DNA of 64,000 nt from an uncultured Lachnospiraceae bacterium (GCA_910585465.1 CAJUEW010000016.1:1-64000), one strand, 5' to 3'; shown: positions 43,240 to 52,196, counted from the first letter of the stretch. The notes: a model not told the origin generated them from the letters alone. Numbers and translations: made by a program.

Positions 43240-43782
43240 ATGTTGATTTTTTTAGAAATACTGGAAGAAGAGGATCGGGAAAGCTTCAGAGAAATCTATG
43301 AAAGAAACTATCTGAAGATGTACCATGTGTCATATAGTATTCTGAAGCATCCGGAGGATACGGAAAATGCGGTGCATGATTCTTTCGCAAAGCTGGCGGA
43401 GCTGTATGATCGGTATAAGCATCTGTCTCCGGAAAAGATGGCATCCTTGTGTACAACTATTGTAAAAAATAAATCCATTGATATTATCAGGAAAAGGAAA
43501 CGTTTTTCGGCCAGGGAGATAGAGGATGAGATGACAGAAGTGCCGGAGCCGGATATTCTGTCCCATATTATAAAAAATGAGGAAGAGGAATTGCTCCGGG
43601 AGAAGCTTGAAAAGCTGAGCGAGCCGCTGAAGCTGGTTCTGATATTAAAATATTATCATCGGCTTAAGAGTAAAGAGATTGCAAAGATTCTGGATATTAC
43701 GCCCCGGACTGTGGAGATGAGACTGCACAGGGCAAAACAAAAATTAAGGGAAGAACTGGGAAATGACAGAGGAAGTATTTGA
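43240..43782 (+). CDS. ECF-type RNA polymerase sigma factor
   Basis: 180 residues. Region 2 (FREIYERNYLKMYHVSYSILKHPEDTENAVHDSFAKL; KNKSIDIIRKRKR) and region 4 (LSEPLKLVLILKYYHRLKSKEIAKILDITPRTVEMRLHRAKQKLREEL) are both clear. Directs RNA polymerase to a small regulon under envelope or other stress. The next gene overlaps by 20 bp and encodes a membrane protein with DUF4367, the usual partner and probable anti-sigma factor. RBS is weak (GGTGAT). Confidence 0.9.
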   Translation: MLIFLEILEEEDRESFREIYERNYLKMYHVSYSILKHPEDTENAVHDSFAKLAELYDRYKHLSPEKMASLCTTIVKNKSIDIIRKRKRFSAREIEDEMTEVPEPDILSHIIKNEEEELLREKLEKLSEPLKLVLILKYYHRLKSKEIAKILDITPRTVEMRLHRAKQKLREELGNDRGSI

Positions 43783-44446
43783 GAAGTTACTTACAGAGGC
43801 TGTCTGCAAGATGGCGCAGGAGGAGGAGCAGGCTTATCCTTCCCAAAGTGAACTGCAGGAGAGCTACCGATTATCAGATCGTTTTTATCAAAGAATGGAA
43901 CAGCTAATCCTGAAAGTAGAACAAAGAGAAATGCGTAAAGGACGCAGGACAAAAGCCGCCATTTGCGCGGCCTGTCTGCTGTTGTTTATCATCTGGTGGC
44001 ATCCGGATATATTGGTAAAAGCAAAAGTAAACATATGGGAATGGCTCCGCACATATGTCAGCTTTCATTTTGAATGGCAAGATTTTAAAATACAAAAATA
44101 TGAAATTAATTATGTGCCAGATGAGTATGAAATTGTGTTTGATAATTTGAATGAGAATATAAGAACGGTAATCTTTCAAAATAAAAGTGGCGATAACATA
44201 GAGCTGGTCTATACATTTATAGAAAACAGGATGGAAATTGATAATAAGGAAAAGGATCTTAAAGTATTATATGAAGATGGACTTCCTGTATATTATCTGG
44301 AGTCTGATATCGGGGAGTCCGGTATTCTTATATGGGAAGACAAGAAGCATGATATAGTATTTACCCTTATATCCACCCTGGATTACGAGGAAATGGATAA
44401 AATCCGCAGGGGAATCCAGCCCGAGGAAGAAGCAGAGAAGTTTTAG
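43763..44446 (+). CDS. DUF4367 membrane protein, probable anti-sigma factor
   Basis: 227 residues. A cytosolic N-terminal part of about 65 residues, one transmembrane helix (AAICAACLLLFIIWWHP, about 65-82), and an extracytoplasmic DUF4367-like domain (YEINYVPDEYEIVFDN; ESGILIWEDKKHDIVFTLIS). Type II-like orientation with a cytosolic tail suits binding of the sigma factor. Overlaps the sigma gene by 20 bp, implying coupled translation. The trigger is unknown. Confidence 0.8.
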   Translation: MTEEVFEKLLTEAVCKMAQEEEQAYPSQSELQESYRLSDRFYQRMEQLILKVEQREMRKGRRTKAAICAACLLLFIIWWHPDILVKAKVNIWEWLRTYVSFHFEWQDFKIQKYEINYVPDEYEIVFDNLNENIRTVIFQNKSGDNIELVYTFIENRMEIDNKEKDLKVLYEDGLPVYYLESDIGESGILIWEDKKHDIVFTLISTLDYEEMDKIRRGIQPEEEAEKF

Positions 44447-44528
44447 GCTGACCCTGAAAAAACTGACAGACAGAAGCCAGCCTATGGTATTTGCGATGAA
44501 AGAAACGCTCCCCTGTTCCGTTGCTTAA

Positions 44529-45473
44529 CTACAGAATTACTAAAAAATAGGCGGCATATCCGGTCAGCAGCAAAGCGCCGTGCCAGCGGTTAAGCCTTTT
44601 TCCTTTTACACAGAATAAAAGCAAAAGCAGGGCCGCTGCCGCTGCAACAACACTGTCAAAGCGAAAGTTTTCTGCAAAGCCTACCGGGTGAATCAGAGCA
44701 GAAAGTCCTACTACAAACAAAATATTAAAAATATTGCTGCCCACAATATTACCTATGGCAATGTCGTGTGTTCCTTTTCTTGTTGCCATGACAGAGGTAA
44801 CAAGCTCCGGCAAAGAGGTGCCGAGCGCCACAATAGTAAGACCAATAAAGCGTTCGGTCATGCCCAGCCTTGAGGCAATCGCAGAAGCCGCATCCACTAC
44901 AATGTTGCTTCCCCCTACTGTCATGGTCAGACCAAGAAGGCAGAACAGGATTATCTGCCAGGGCTTTCCGTATTTGAGGCTCCCGCCTTCATTATGATTA
45001 GTTTGTTTTTCTTCATTACTTTTTTTCGACGTGATAAATAAATAAACAAAATAAAGAATGAAGATAAGTATTTGTACAATACCGTCCGCAAGTCCGATAC
45101 TCCCGTCGAGGCCCTGTATCAGAAGCAGCACACTGATTGCCGTCAGAAAGGGAAGCTCATAGCTGACTGTGCTTTTAGCAACCGTCAGCGGAGTAATGAC
45201 GGAAGAGATCCCAAGAATAATAAGAATGTTCAGTATATTGCTGCCCAGCACATTTCCTATGGTAATATCAGCGTTGCCCTTAAGCACGGCGGAGATACTG
45301 ACTGCCGCTTCGGGCATACTGGTGCCCATTGCGACTACCGTAAGACCTATTACAAGCTGTGATATTCCAAGCCTTTCTGCAAGCCCGGAGGCTCCCCCTA
45401 CAAACAAATCCGCTCCCTTTACAAGCAGGACAATACCTGCTGCCAAAACAAGCAGCCATCCTAATATTTCCAT
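44529..45473 (-). CDS. Calcium/sodium antiporter (CaCA family, YrbG-like)
   Basis: 314 residues with about ten transmembrane helices in two inverted halves. The two alpha-repeats are clear: VVAMGTSMPEAAVSISAVLKGNADITIGNVLGSNILNILIILG (about 46-88) and IVALGTSLPELVTSVMATRKGTHDIAIGNIVGSNIFNILFVVG (about 213-255). Exchanges Ca2+ for Na+ or H+ across the membrane. RBS GAGGGG. The gene stands alone between convergent and co-directional neighbours. Confidence 0.93.
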   Translation of the reverse strand: MEILGWLLVLAAGIVLLVKGADLFVGGASGLAERLGISQLVIGLTVVAMGTSMPEAAVSISAVLKGNADITIGNVLGSNILNILIILGISSVITPLTVAKSTVSYELPFLTAISVLLLIQGLDGSIGLADGIVQILIFILYFVYLFITSKKSNEEKQTNHNEGGSLKYGKPWQIILFCLLGLTMTVGGSNIVVDAASAIASRLGMTERFIGLTIVALGTSLPELVTSVMATRKGTHDIAIGNIVGSNIFNILFVVGLSALIHPVGFAENFRFDSVVAAAAALLLLLFCVKGKRLNRWHGALLLTGYAAYFLVIL

Positions 45474-45584
45474 TACAAACCCCTCCTTTACCGGGACATA
45501 GTAAACGCAGAAATTTATTCTGTGTAAGCTGTTCCTTTTGCTGCTGGCACAGTAGATAGGATTTCCCTTTTTACCGGTAGAAAT

Positions 45585-46070
45585 TTATAATTCATGATAA
45601 TAAGGACAGATATTTTCAAAATGTCCGTCCTTCATTCTAAAACCGTTCGGAATGATACCCAGCGGAATAAATCCAAGTCTTTCATATAAATGCCTGGCGT
45701 GAATATTACTTTCAACCACCGCGTTAAACTGCAATATTTTAAATGCATGTTTTTTTGCCTGCTTCAGGCTGTCCAGAACAAGCTTTTCTCCGATATGCTG
45801 TCCTCTGCTTCCGGAGCTGACCGCATAGCTTGTATTGCAGATGTGTCCGCATCGCCCCACATTATTGGGATGAAGTATGTAAAGTCCGCATATGGTATGG
45901 CTGTACTCATCTTCAGCAACAGCAGCATATGTTTGGGACGCAAAAAATTCAGCTCCTGTCACACTGTTCAGTAATTCCTCCTGAGGGAAAGCAATGCCTT
46001 CCTCTACGATTTCGTTCCAGATCTGAATCATTGCTTCCAAATCGTTTTTTTCATAAGCCCGCACTATCAT
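45585..46070 (-). CDS. GNAT-family N-acetyltransferase
   Basis: 161 residues from ATG 46070 with GGAG about 8 nt upstream. GNAT fold: IVRAYEKNDLEAMIQIWNEIVEEG at the start (family N-terminus), SYAVSSGSRGQHIGEKLVLDSLKQA with the acetyl-CoA pyrophosphate loop (about 92-115), and NIHARHLYERLGF near the end. The length and start resemble the phosphinothricin/amino-acid acetyltransferase subgroup; substrate unknown. Confidence 0.88.
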   Translation of the reverse strand: MIVRAYEKNDLEAMIQIWNEIVEEGIAFPQEELLNSVTGAEFFASQTYAAVAEDEYSHTICGLYILHPNNVGRCGHICNTSYAVSSGSRGQHIGEKLVLDSLKQAKKHAFKILQFNAVVESNIHARHLYERLGFIPLGIIPNGFRMKDGHFENICPYYHEL

Positions 46071-46250
46071 TTCAATTACTCCATAATTTTTGATTATAAT
46101 CTGACAGATTTTAAGGGAAATAAAATCACATGGCATATTATAGCACAATAACCGGAGGATATGAAGAACTGATTTTTCCGCGGGGAGCCCCCTGGTTTTC
46201 AAAAATTACATTTTCCGGAAGCTTAAGCTGATTTTCTTGTATGCTGCCGG

Positions 46251-46279
46251 TAGACAAACGAAAAAAGAGATCATATAAT
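46251..46279 (+). promoter_or_regulatory. Promoter of the K+ uptake operon
   Basis: TAGACA (46251-46256), 17-bp spacer, consensus TATAAT (46274-46279). The leader would be about 33 nt, too short for a c-di-AMP riboswitch of the kind found before some K+ transporter genes. Confidence 0.65.
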
Positions 46280-46318
46280 AAAGCCAGCAAAAAAACGCAT
46301 GTTTTTTGGAGGATATTC

Positions 46319-47662
46319 ATGTTTGCAAAAATGCGGAACCGAATGACCGGAACTCAGTGGATTGCGGTTGGTTTTTTGATCATTATATTATGCGGAACTC
46401 TCCTTCTCATGCTGCCTGTATCCAACCGGGAGCCGGGAGGCACAGATTTCCTGTCAGCGCTGTTCACAGCGACCAGTGCCACCTGTGTGACAGGACTGGT
46501 GGTTGTGGATACCTATCAGCACTGGAGCCTGTTCGGACAGATGGTGATTATCATCATGATTCAGGTAGGCGGCCTTGGTTTTGTGACTATTGGCGTGACC
46601 ATTCTTCTGATGATGGGAAAAAAAATCGGGCTTGCGGACAGGGGTCTCTTAAAGGATAGTGTGAATACCCTGGAGATTGGCGGGATTGTTCGTCTTACAA
46701 AGCTGATTGTAAAAGGAACACTGTTGATAGAAGGTGTGGGTGCGCTGCTTTTTTCCATCCGGTTTATACCGGAGTTTGGACTTCTTAAGGGAATCTATTA
46801 TGGGATATTTCATTCCATATCTGCTTTCTGCAATGCAGGCTTTGACCTGATGGGACAGTTTGAGGCATATTCTTCTCTGAGCCGTTACGCGGATGATTGG
46901 TTGGTGAACCTGACGGCAGTAAGTTTGATTCTGACAGGCGGCCTTGGCTTTGTTGTGTGGAGAGATCTGCATAAAAATCGGCTCCATTTCAGGAAATATA
47001 CACTGCATACAAAGATGGTATTAACGGCATTTGCAGTTCTTGTCATAGTTCCTACAATTTTATTCTGGCTTTTGGAGCGGAATGGGGTGCTGGCAGGTAT
47101 GAGTGGTTCCGGACAGTTTCTTGGCTCCCTTTTTGCGGCAGTAACACCCAGAACGGCAGGATTTAATACAACCGATGTGGCGGGAATGGGCGATGCCGGG
47201 AAGCTGCTTACTATGGTTTTGATGCTGGTTGGCGGAAATCCGGGTTCTACGGCAGGCGGCGTTAAGACAACGACCATTATGGTTCTTTTATGTTATATTG
47301 TTTCTATGATTCAGCATCGGGACGGCGTTAATATCTACGGACGGAGACTGGAGAATGGGATGATTGAAAAGGCAGCCATAGTATTTACACTGTCTCTTTC
47401 TATGGCAGTGACTGCATCCTTTCTTATTTGTGCAGTGGACAGGCTTCCGCTGACAGATGTGCTTCTGGAAACCTTTTCTGCGGTTAATACTGTGGGAATG
47501 AGTACCGGGATTACAAGGGATACAGGCGCGTTTTCCAGGCTTGTTCTGATCCTTCTGATGTACTGCGGCCGGATCGGAAGTCTGTCATTTGCTATGGCAT
47601 TTACGGATAAACGTCAGAAATCCAGTGTCCGCCAGCCAATGGAGCGGATTAATATCGGTTAA
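46319..47662 (+). CDS. TrkH/KtrB-family K+ uptake channel subunit
   Basis: 447 residues from ATG 46319 (GGAGG 6 nt upstream). Four repeated M1-P-M2 units; the first P-loop is seen in SALFTATSATCVTGLVVVDT, the second near FHSISAFCNAGFD, the third in AVTPRTAGFNTTD with GGNPGSTAGGVKTTT following, the fourth in FSAVNTVGMSTGIT. These filter glycines are the TrkH/KtrB hallmark. Takes up K+ (Na+-coupled in KtrB). The regulatory RCK subunit gene follows at once. Confidence 0.94.
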   Translation: MFAKMRNRMTGTQWIAVGFLIIILCGTLLLMLPVSNREPGGTDFLSALFTATSATCVTGLVVVDTYQHWSLFGQMVIIIMIQVGGLGFVTIGVTILLMMGKKIGLADRGLLKDSVNTLEIGGIVRLTKLIVKGTLLIEGVGALLFSIRFIPEFGLLKGIYYGIFHSISAFCNAGFDLMGQFEAYSSLSRYADDWLVNLTAVSLILTGGLGFVVWRDLHKNRLHFRKYTLHTKMVLTAFAVLVIVPTILFWLLERNGVLAGMSGSGQFLGSLFAAVTPRTAGFNTTDVAGMGDAGKLLTMVLMLVGGNPGSTAGGVKTTTIMVLLCYIVSMIQHRDGVNIYGRRLENGMIEKAAIVFTLSLSMAVTASFLICAVDRLPLTDVLLETFSAVNTVGMSTGITRDTGAFSRLVLILLMYCGRIGSLSFAMAFTDKRQKSSVRQPMERINIG

Positions 47663-47676
47663 TGGGGGATTGCTTT

Positions 47677-48324
47677 ATGAAATCATTTTTAATTATCGGA
47701 ATGGGCCGGTTCGGCCACTATCTTTGTCAGGAGCTGTCCAAGCTGGGGAATGAGATTCTGGCTGTGGATGAGGATGAAGAACGTCTGGCTCCCTGTCTTC
47801 CGCTGGTTACAAGCGCTAAGATCGGCGACTGTACAAAGCCGGAGGTATTACAGGAGCTTGGAATCGGAAATTTTGACAGATGCTTTGTCTGCATCGGAAC
47901 GAATTTTCAGAGCAGCCTGGAAATTACCAGCCTTTTAAAAGAGATGGGAGCAGGCTATGTGGTCAGCCGTGCCAGTACGGATGTTCAGGCAAAGTTCCTT
48001 CTCCGCAACGGTGCGGACGAGGTTGTCTATCCGGAACGTGATATCGCTGAAAAGATCGCGAAAAAATCAAGTGCAAATCATGTTTTCGATTTTGTAGATT
48101 TGGGGGATTACGGAATTTATGAAGCCCTTCCAATGAAAAACTGGGTGGGAAGGAGTATTAAGCAGTTAAATGTTCGTGTCAACTATGGTGTCAGCATCCT
48201 TGGCATCCGGAATAACGACGGCACCATGCTTATGCCCGGCGCGGACTACTGTTTCCGTGCAGAGGACCATCTGCTGATTCTGGGAAGCGATACTGATCTG
48301 GCGAAATTTTTGAAAAAGCTTTGA
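47677..48324 (+). CDS. TrkA/KtrA-family K+ uptake regulatory subunit (RCK)
   Basis: 215 residues from ATG 47677 (GGGGGA 7 nt upstream; ATG 47662 is possible). RCK_N Rossmann domain with SFLIIGMGRFGHYLCQEL and acidic AVDEDEERL (nucleotide binding), then RCK_C (ALPMKNWVGRSIKQLNVRVNYGVSILGI). One RCK unit, KtrA-like in size; it should form an octameric ring that gates the membrane subunit with ATP/ADP and possibly c-di-AMP. Operon with the TrkH-type gene. Confidence 0.93.
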   Translation: MKSFLIIGMGRFGHYLCQELSKLGNEILAVDEDEERLAPCLPLVTSAKIGDCTKPEVLQELGIGNFDRCFVCIGTNFQSSLEITSLLKEMGAGYVVSRASTDVQAKFLLRNGADEVVYPERDIAEKIAKKSSANHVFDFVDLGDYGIYEALPMKNWVGRSIKQLNVRVNYGVSILGIRNNDGTMLMPGADYCFRAEDHLLILGSDTDLAKFLKKL

Positions 48325-48340
48325 TAAATAATATTATCAG

Positions 48341-48404
48341 CGTCCCCGGCATGTCTATACATGGATATACGGTATTCTATACAGGCATAGACATGCCGGG
48401 GATG
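48341..48404 (+). terminator. Large hairpin after the K+ uptake operon
   Basis: 18-bp stem (48341-48358 with 48387-48404, one G-T pair; core CCCCGGCATGTCTAT) with a 28-nt loop. A pyrimidine-rich stretch follows rather than a clean T run. It probably ends the operon; its size is unusual for a plain terminator. Confidence 0.6.
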
Positions 48405-48440
48405 TTCTCTGTCCGGTGTTCTTTTCCCAATATTATATCT

Positions 48441-48659
48441 TCATGTTGTCAAATCCAGTAATTCTGCCTGCTTAAGCAGGAATCGATAGCGCATTTGTAC
48501 AGCTTTAAGTTCGTAAATAGAGCAGTCAATCAGATCCGGATCAACCACATTTTCAAAGTTGGAGTAAGCACAGTCCAGTGCAGATTTGGTCTTTCGGATA
48601 TCTTCTAAAAGCTGCTGTCTGCGGGGATCTGCACTCATGTTTGTTTCTGTGTGTCTCAT
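48441..48659 (-). CDS. YaaL-like DUF2508 family protein
   Basis: 72 residues from ATG 48659 (GGAAGG about 8 nt upstream; ATG 48665 also in frame). Charged, helical small protein with LLEDIRKTKSALDCAYSNFENVVDPDLIDCSIYELKAVQMRYRFLLKQAE, the DUF2508/YaaL pattern. In B. subtilis yaaL lies between recR and bofA. Here it is divergent from bofA and 15 kb from recR. Function unknown. Confidence 0.78.
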   Translation of the reverse strand: MRHTETNMSADPRRQQLLEDIRKTKSALDCAYSNFENVVDPDLIDCSIYELKAVQMRYRFLLKQAELLDLTT

Positions 48660-48787
48660 CTGCATCTTCCTTCCTGTTCTGGGAAAATTGGGTTACTATC
48701 AGTATAGTCGCCAAAAGGAAAATTTATACGGAAACGGGAATATTTTTCATCTCTTTTCATATAGTGAAACAGAGAGGGGCGGTAAAT

Positions 48788-49060
48788 ATGGAAAAAGAAA
48801 CGGGAGTTCTGGTCATTGCGGGAGCATGTATGCTGGTGCTTTTTATAGTTACTGTAAAACATAAAGCAGAGCTTTTGCTGAATTTCTGTCTGAGGGCAGT
48901 TATGGGCGGAATTTCCATATATGGGATTAATATTTTAATGGAAATGTGGGGCATACCATGCGCGGTTGGAATTAACCTTTATAGTCTGCTGGCCTCAGGC
49001 ACTCTCGGATTCAGCGGTGTTTCTCTGCTCTACGCAGTTGCCGCTTTTCATTTCTTATGA
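48788..49060 (+). CDS. bofA: Pro-sigma-K processing inhibitor BofA
   Basis: 90 residues from ATG 48788. Membrane protein with an N-terminal helix (VLVIAGACMLVLFIVTV) and a hydrophobic C-terminal part; the BofA pattern VGINLYSLLASGTLGFSGVSLLYAV is clear. In Bacillus BofA with SpoIVFA holds the SpoIVFB protease inactive until the forespore signal; many clostridia keep bofA without the rest, so the role here is less sure. The Tad locus promoter follows 38 bp later. Confidence 0.88.
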   Translation: MEKETGVLVIAGACMLVLFIVTVKHKAELLLNFCLRAVMGGISIYGINILMEMWGIPCAVGINLYSLLASGTLGFSGVSLLYAVAAFHFL

Positions 49061-49097
49061 TTTATATCTAAAAAGTGTGAACAAGCTGTAAATCCCA

Positions 49098-49145
49098 TAG
49101 ACATTTATAAAAGTATTATCTATAATGAAAACGTGATAAACGTTT
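49098..49145 (+). promoter_or_regulatory. Promoter of the Tad pilus locus with inverted repeat at the start site
   Basis: TAGACA (49098-49103), 17-bp spacer, consensus TATAAT (49121-49126). An inverted repeat AAACGT-N5-ACGTTT at 49129-49145 covers the expected start site and could bind a regulator. Confidence 0.6.
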
Positions 49146-49250
49146 ATCTAAAAGTGGCATTCGCCATTGGCTCAATGTTTTATTCCGAGCCGGATTCCAT
49201 TAGAAAATTGCAGCATGAAAAAACCGGATTTTGTGTTGCTGGAGGTTATT

Positions 49251-50246
49251 GTGAAGAGCACAAAATTGTGGATTGCAGACTCTGAAACCCTTTATATCAG
49301 GGCTTTTATGGAGTATGTCAATCTAAAGAAAAGTCATTTATTCCAGGTAAGGATATGTACGGAAAAGGAACAGCTTGAAAGAGCGTTTGCCGAAGAAGAA
49401 ATTGAGATTTTGCTGATATCGGCAGAGTGGTATGCAGTCTGTAAGGATCTGATACACAATGAATGTGTAATCTTTTTATCTGAAGGGAGCCTTACAGGAA
49501 ATTACCGTATGTATCCGGCTGTCTATAAGTATCAGTCTGTAGAAAATATTCTCCGTGAGATTATGTACTACTACTCGGAACAGGAGAATGAAGCAGAGTA
49601 TTTTGCAGGGATATGCAGGGACAACAGAGTGATAGGAGTATATTCTCCGATTGGCGGGATCGGTAAAACAACATTTGCCCTGGTTTTGGGGCAGATACTT
49701 GCAGAGAACCAGAATGTTTTATATCTCAATCTGGAAGAATGCTCAGGCTTTAAAGAATTTCTGGGCGGAAGCCATTGGAACCTTTCCGATTTAATCTACT
49801 ATCTTAGACAAAAAAAGGCGCCGTTTCTCTATCGTCTCAATAGTATGGTTCAGAAGCTGGACCATATGGACTATATTCCCCCATGCGAGTCTTATACAGA
49901 TTTCCGGCAGATTTCCACGGAAGAATGGCAGCAGATGCTGTATCTGATCCGTACACAGAGCTCTTATGACACCATCATATTGGATATGGGTAATATTTCA
50001 GGTCATGAGATGGATTTGTTGCGCCAGTGTGACGGCATTTATGTTCTGGTGCGTCAGGATGTAATCTCTCAGTCCAAAATCAGCCAGTGGGAAAGCTACA
50101 TTCAGATTTTAGACGGTATGGATGTGATGGAAAAGACACAGAAGCTGGAGCTTCCGGCTGGTACTGCGGTATATGGCAGAGGAGAAGATTTTTTCATGCA
50201 GCAGCAAAAGCTGAGGAGCTTTATCAGAAATCTCCTGCAGGAATAG
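49251..50246 (+). CDS. TadZ/CpaE-like ParA-family ATPase
   Basis: 331 residues from GTG 49251 (GGAGG 5 nt upstream). N-terminal atypical receiver-like domain (KLWIADSETLYIRAF; IEILLISAEW), then a ParA/MinD-type ATPase with VYSPIGGIGKTTFAL (131-144), LYLNLEECSG and DTIILDMGN. TadZ-type proteins place the Tad machine at a cell site. Phospho-acceptor residues of a true receiver are not evident. First gene of the Tad cluster; 11 bp separate it from cpaF. Confidence 0.85.
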   Translation: MKSTKLWIADSETLYIRAFMEYVNLKKSHLFQVRICTEKEQLERAFAEEEIEILLISAEWYAVCKDLIHNECVIFLSEGSLTGNYRMYPAVYKYQSVENILREIMYYYSEQENEAEYFAGICRDNRVIGVYSPIGGIGKTTFALVLGQILAENQNVLYLNLEECSGFKEFLGGSHWNLSDLIYYLRQKKAPFLYRLNSMVQKLDHMDYIPPCESYTDFRQISTEEWQQMLYLIRTQSSYDTIILDMGNISGHEMDLLRQCDGIYVLVRQDVISQSKISQWESYIQILDGMDVMEKTQKLELPAGTAVYGRGEDFFMQQQKLRSFIRNLLQE

Positions 50247-50257
50247 GAGGAACTATA

Positions 50258-51505
50258 GTGGATGTATCAGAAGCATCGACAGTATTTGCGGAATTAAAGA
50301 AGCAGATTCTGGAACAGGTGGACTTAAGCCGGGAGGTGCCGGATGAAGAGATGCAGGAGCTGATTGATGAGGTTGTACTTTCCTATGGAAAAAAACAGTA
50401 CCTGTCTCTGAACGAAAAATGCCGCCTGAAAAAAGAACTGTTTTACGCGCTCCGCAAGCTGGATGTTCTTCAGGAGCTGTTGGAGGAACAGGATGTGACG
50501 GAGATCATGGTAAATGGCATGGATGGTATTTTCCTGGAACGAAATGGAAGGCTTTCCCGTTGGGAAAAGAATTTCTATTCAAAGGACCGGATTCTGGAGA
50601 TTATCCAGCAGATGATAGGAGGCTGCAACCGGACAGTCAATGAGTCCCAGCCGATTGTGGATGCTAGACTGGATAACGGGGACCGCGTTCATGTAGTGCT
50701 TCCTCCGGTGGCAGTCAATGGGCCGATTCTCACAATACGTCGGTTTCCTGAAGAACCCATAACCATGAAAAGGCTGCTGGAGCTGGACAGTGTCTCAAAG
50801 GAGGAGGCAGTTTTTCTCAGGGATGCTGTAAGAGCCGGATATTCCATACTGGTGGCAGGGGGAACCGGGTCCGGGAAAACTACTTTTCTGAATGCGCTCT
50901 CAGAATTCATACCATCAGATGAAAGGATAGTTGTCATCGAGGATACGGCGGAGCTTCAGATTCGGGGTATCCCGAATCTGGTGCGTCTGGAGACAAGAGA
51001 GGCTGGTACGGAGGAATGCCGGGAAATTACGATACGTGATTTAATACGGGCCTCCCTCCGGATGAGGCCGTCCAGGATTATTGTGGGCGAGGTAAGAGGG
51101 GAGGAAGCCTTTGAGCTTCTTACCTGTCTGAATACGGGGCATGATGGAAGTATCAGCACCTGCCACGCGAACAGCACCCAGGATACGGTGAGCCGTTTGG
51201 AAACCATGGTTCTGATGGGGATGGAATTGCCCTTGCAGGCCATCCGGAGACAGATTGCTTCCGGTATTGACCTGATCGTTTATCTGGGGAGGCTGCGGGA
51301 TAAAAGCCGCAGACTTCTTGAAATTACTGAAATTACCGGTATGGAAGGGGAGCAGGTGGCTTTGAATCCATTATTCCTCTTCCGGGAAACCGGTGAAGTG
51401 TCCGGCAGGATCTGCGGGATACAGGAAAAAATCGGAGAAATGAAAAAAATTGAAAAATTTAGCCGTGCGGGAATTCCGGCATCAAAAAAAGGGATTTGTA
51501 TTTGA
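50258..51505 (+). CDS. cpaF: Tad secretion ATPase CpaF (TadA)
   Basis: 415 residues from GTG 50258 (AGGAGG 7 nt upstream). N-terminal helical domain (VTEIMVNGMDGIFLERNGRL), then the type II/IV secretion ATPase core: Walker A AGGTGSGKTTF (200-210), Asp box IVVIEDTAELQI, Walker B region RIIVGEVRGEEAFE, and His box NTGHDGSISTCHANS. Powers Flp pilus assembly at the inner membrane. Its end overlaps tadB by 56 bp. Confidence 0.95.
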   Translation: MDVSEASTVFAELKKQILEQVDLSREVPDEEMQELIDEVVLSYGKKQYLSLNEKCRLKKELFYALRKLDVLQELLEEQDVTEIMVNGMDGIFLERNGRLSRWEKNFYSKDRILEIIQQMIGGCNRTVNESQPIVDARLDNGDRVHVVLPPVAVNGPILTIRRFPEEPITMKRLLELDSVSKEEAVFLRDAVRAGYSILVAGGTGSGKTTFLNALSEFIPSDERIVVIEDTAELQIRGIPNLVRLETREAGTEECREITIRDLIRASLRMRPSRIIVGEVRGEEAFELLTCLNTGHDGSISTCHANSTQDTVSRLETMVLMGMELPLQAIRRQIASGIDLIVYLGRLRDKSRRLLEITEITGMEGEQVALNPLFLFRETGEVSGRICGIQEKIGEMKKIEKFSRAGIPASKKGICI

Positions 51506-52196
51506 TATCTTACAGGGAGTGATATTGGTCCTGGGATTTTCCTGGCTGTTCTATGATACTTTCTTTGCAATTCCTTTTTTATCCCCTCTTATTTGGTTCT
51601 GGCACAGAGAATGTGCAGAGGCGAGAAATCGAAAACAACAGGAGCAGTTTCAGAGGATGTTCCGGGAATGGATTCTTCTCCTTTCCGCCTCTCTGTCCGC
51701 AGGTTATTCTGTGGAAAATGCATTTGGACAGTCCTTGCATGAGCTGCGTCTTATGTTTCCAAGGGGAGGGCTGATGCTGGATGAACTGAGAAATATGCTG
51801 GCAAAGGCTGAAAACAACCAAAGCCCTGAAAGTTTGCTGGACGAGCTGGCGGAAAGGTATCCGCTGGAGGAGGTTCAAAGCTTTGCAGAAGTGTTCAGGA
51901 CAGCCAGGAGCAGCGGGGGGAGCATAAATACTGTCATACGTAATACGGCATCCAAAATGGCGGAGGTGATGGATACCAAAAGGGAGATAGAAACGATGTT
52001 GTCCGCTAAAGTATATGAGCAAAAGATTATGACTGTTATGCCTGCGGCTGTCCTTTTGTACATTCGGATTGGTTCCGGAGAGTTTCTGGAAGAATTATAT
52101 CACAATCCGGCAGGGGCTGGAATTATGACTTTGTGCCTTTGCACTTACCTGGCTGCGTATTTGCTGGGAAAAAGGATGGTGCAGTTTGAAATATAA
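51450..52196 (+). CDS. tadB: TadB-like type II secretion F-domain protein
   Basis: 248 residues; TTG 51450 is used because no later start fits, with GGAGAA about 10 nt upstream. N-terminal transmembrane helices (about 18-48), cytosolic helical T2SSF domain (MFREWILLLSASLSAGYSVENAFGQSL; SFAEVFRTARSSGGSINTVIRNTA), and C-terminal helices. Forms the inner-membrane platform of the Tad pilus with TadC. Shorter than proteobacterial TadB. It overlaps both neighbours. Confidence 0.85.
   Translation: MKNLAVREFRHQKKGFVFDILQGVILVLGFSWLFYDTFFAIPFLSPLIWFWHRECAEARNRKQQEQFQRMFREWILLLSASLSAGYSVENAFGQSLHELRLMFPRGGLMLDELRNMLAKAENNQSPESLLDELAERYPLEEVQSFAEVFRTARSSGGSINTVIRNTASKMAEVMDTKREIETMLSAKVYEQKIMTVMPAAVLLYIRIGSGEFLEELYHNPAGAGIMTLCLCTYLAAYLLGKRMVQFEI

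Noticed and set aside
46251..46318. c-di-AMP riboswitch before the K+ uptake genes
   Set aside because: The predicted leader is only about 33 nt, far too short.
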